The notes below the pieces were generated by a model. It worked only from the letters and a program-made list of their open reading frames with translations. It was not told the origin of the DNA and did not search any database. A stretch of DNA of 64,000 nucleotides from Agrobacterium rosae (GTDB taxonomy: Bacteria > Pseudomonadota > Alphaproteobacteria > Rhizobiales > Rhizobiaceae): contig NZ_NXEJ01000005.1 of assembly GCF_002915175.1 (NCBI RefSeq), forward strand, positions 185,688 through 249,687, given 5' to 3'. This document shows positions 63,793 to 64,000 of this stretch, one piece after another. Made by a program: the position numbers and the translations under genes. The first letter of the stretch is position 1. Each line of letters opens with the position of its first letter.

Positions 63793-63968
63793 GGTATTTG
63801 CATTGCAAATACCGACAGAGCAAACTCGCAGAGTTTGCGCCTCTACCGGCGCAAATCCCCTTGGATTTGTCGCCTCTACTCGACTTTTGCTTGGGGCAAA
63901 ATGTCGTCTTTTCCCGGTATTTTACCTTGGCAAAATACCGACTGCGTAAACCGTGTTTCCGTTTATGC
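63793..63968. repeat. Run of six short palindromes upstream of tRNA-fMet
   Basis: Six consecutive inverted repeats: 63793-63813 (GGTATTTGCA-T-complement), 63820-63838 (GCAAACTC-GCA-complement), 63852-63869 (CAAATCC-CCTT-complement), 63881-63906 (CGACTTTTGC facing GCAAAATGTCG), 63916-63939 (GGTATTTT-8-complement) and 63944-63968 (GCGTAAAC facing GTTTATGC, one mismatch). The first and fifth share the GGTATTT stem. Spacers are 6-13 bases. Each could fold as a hairpin in RNA or single-stranded DNA. I do not recognise a known element. Confidence 0.75.
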
Positions 63969-64000
63969 ATCACCCCGGAACGACGAAAGGCCGCTTATCG

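Overview
The window looks like an alphaproteobacterium of the Rhizobiaceae (Agrobacterium/Rhizobium type). It has moderately high GC, dense catabolic operons with ATGA or TGATG stop/start overlaps, a pccR-pccBA locus, ABC importers with UgpC-type ATPases, and an initiator tRNA flanked by palindromes. The density of transport and catabolic modules would fit a secondary replicon or an accessory part of the chromosome. That placement is inference.

Layout. 1-5.1 kb: a PaoABC-type molybdenum aldehyde oxidoreductase (paoC cut by the window edge) with XdhC-like maturation proteins split over two genes and a MocA-type cytidylyltransferase. 5.1-8.9 kb: a conserved trio of uncertain function (glutathione-synthetase-like ATP-grasp ligase, QEGLA/DUF1704 metallopeptidase, N-formylglutamate amidohydrolase-like protein), then tRNA-Ser(CGA). 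9.6-11.1 kb: an Old Yellow Enzyme divergent from an ArsR regulator around a palindrome. 11.9-17.4 kb: pccB, pccA and only the first ~50 codons of a methylmalonyl-CoA mutase gene, with the divergent regulator pccR. 17.6-22 kb: a lysine/2-aminoadipate catabolic operon (hglS, D-2-hydroxyglutarate dehydrogenase-like, amaB). 22.2-34.1 kb: an amino-sugar (MurNAc/GlcNAc) regulon. One arm is murQ, a sugar ABC transporter, an oxidoreductase, cutC and an SDR. The divergent arm is a BadF-type kinase, a GntR regulator, NagB-II and nagA. A 16-bp inverted repeat lies in the control region. 34.19-34.34 kb: four tandem hairpins that each show CCTCCTCCC in the minus-strand loop, which I read as a cuckoo-type sRNA array ending in an intrinsic terminator. 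34.6-44.4 kb: a guanidine-I riboswitch, a terminator, an ABC importer, two DUF1989 proteins, a urea/guanidine carboxylase and allophanate hydrolase. I read this as guanidine import and degradation.

44.5-45.9 kb holds gene remnants. 46.1-56.4 kb is a five-gene, tightly packed operon: a MoxR AAA+ ATPase, a DUF5682 protein, a giant WGR-domain protein, a CoxE-like VWA protein and a SWIM zinc-finger protein. It matches the E. coli yehL/yehM/molR/yehP/yehQ set, whose biochemical role I do not know to be established. It is the best candidate here for an undescribed system.

56.6-62 kb: a secreted protein of unknown function, then a LysR-linked set (GntP-type permease, HMG-CoA lyase, class III CoA-transferase) that would fit uptake and cleavage of 3-hydroxy-3-methylglutarate or a similar acid. 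62.6-64 kb: a decayed LysR gene, the initiator tRNA and a run of six palindromes.
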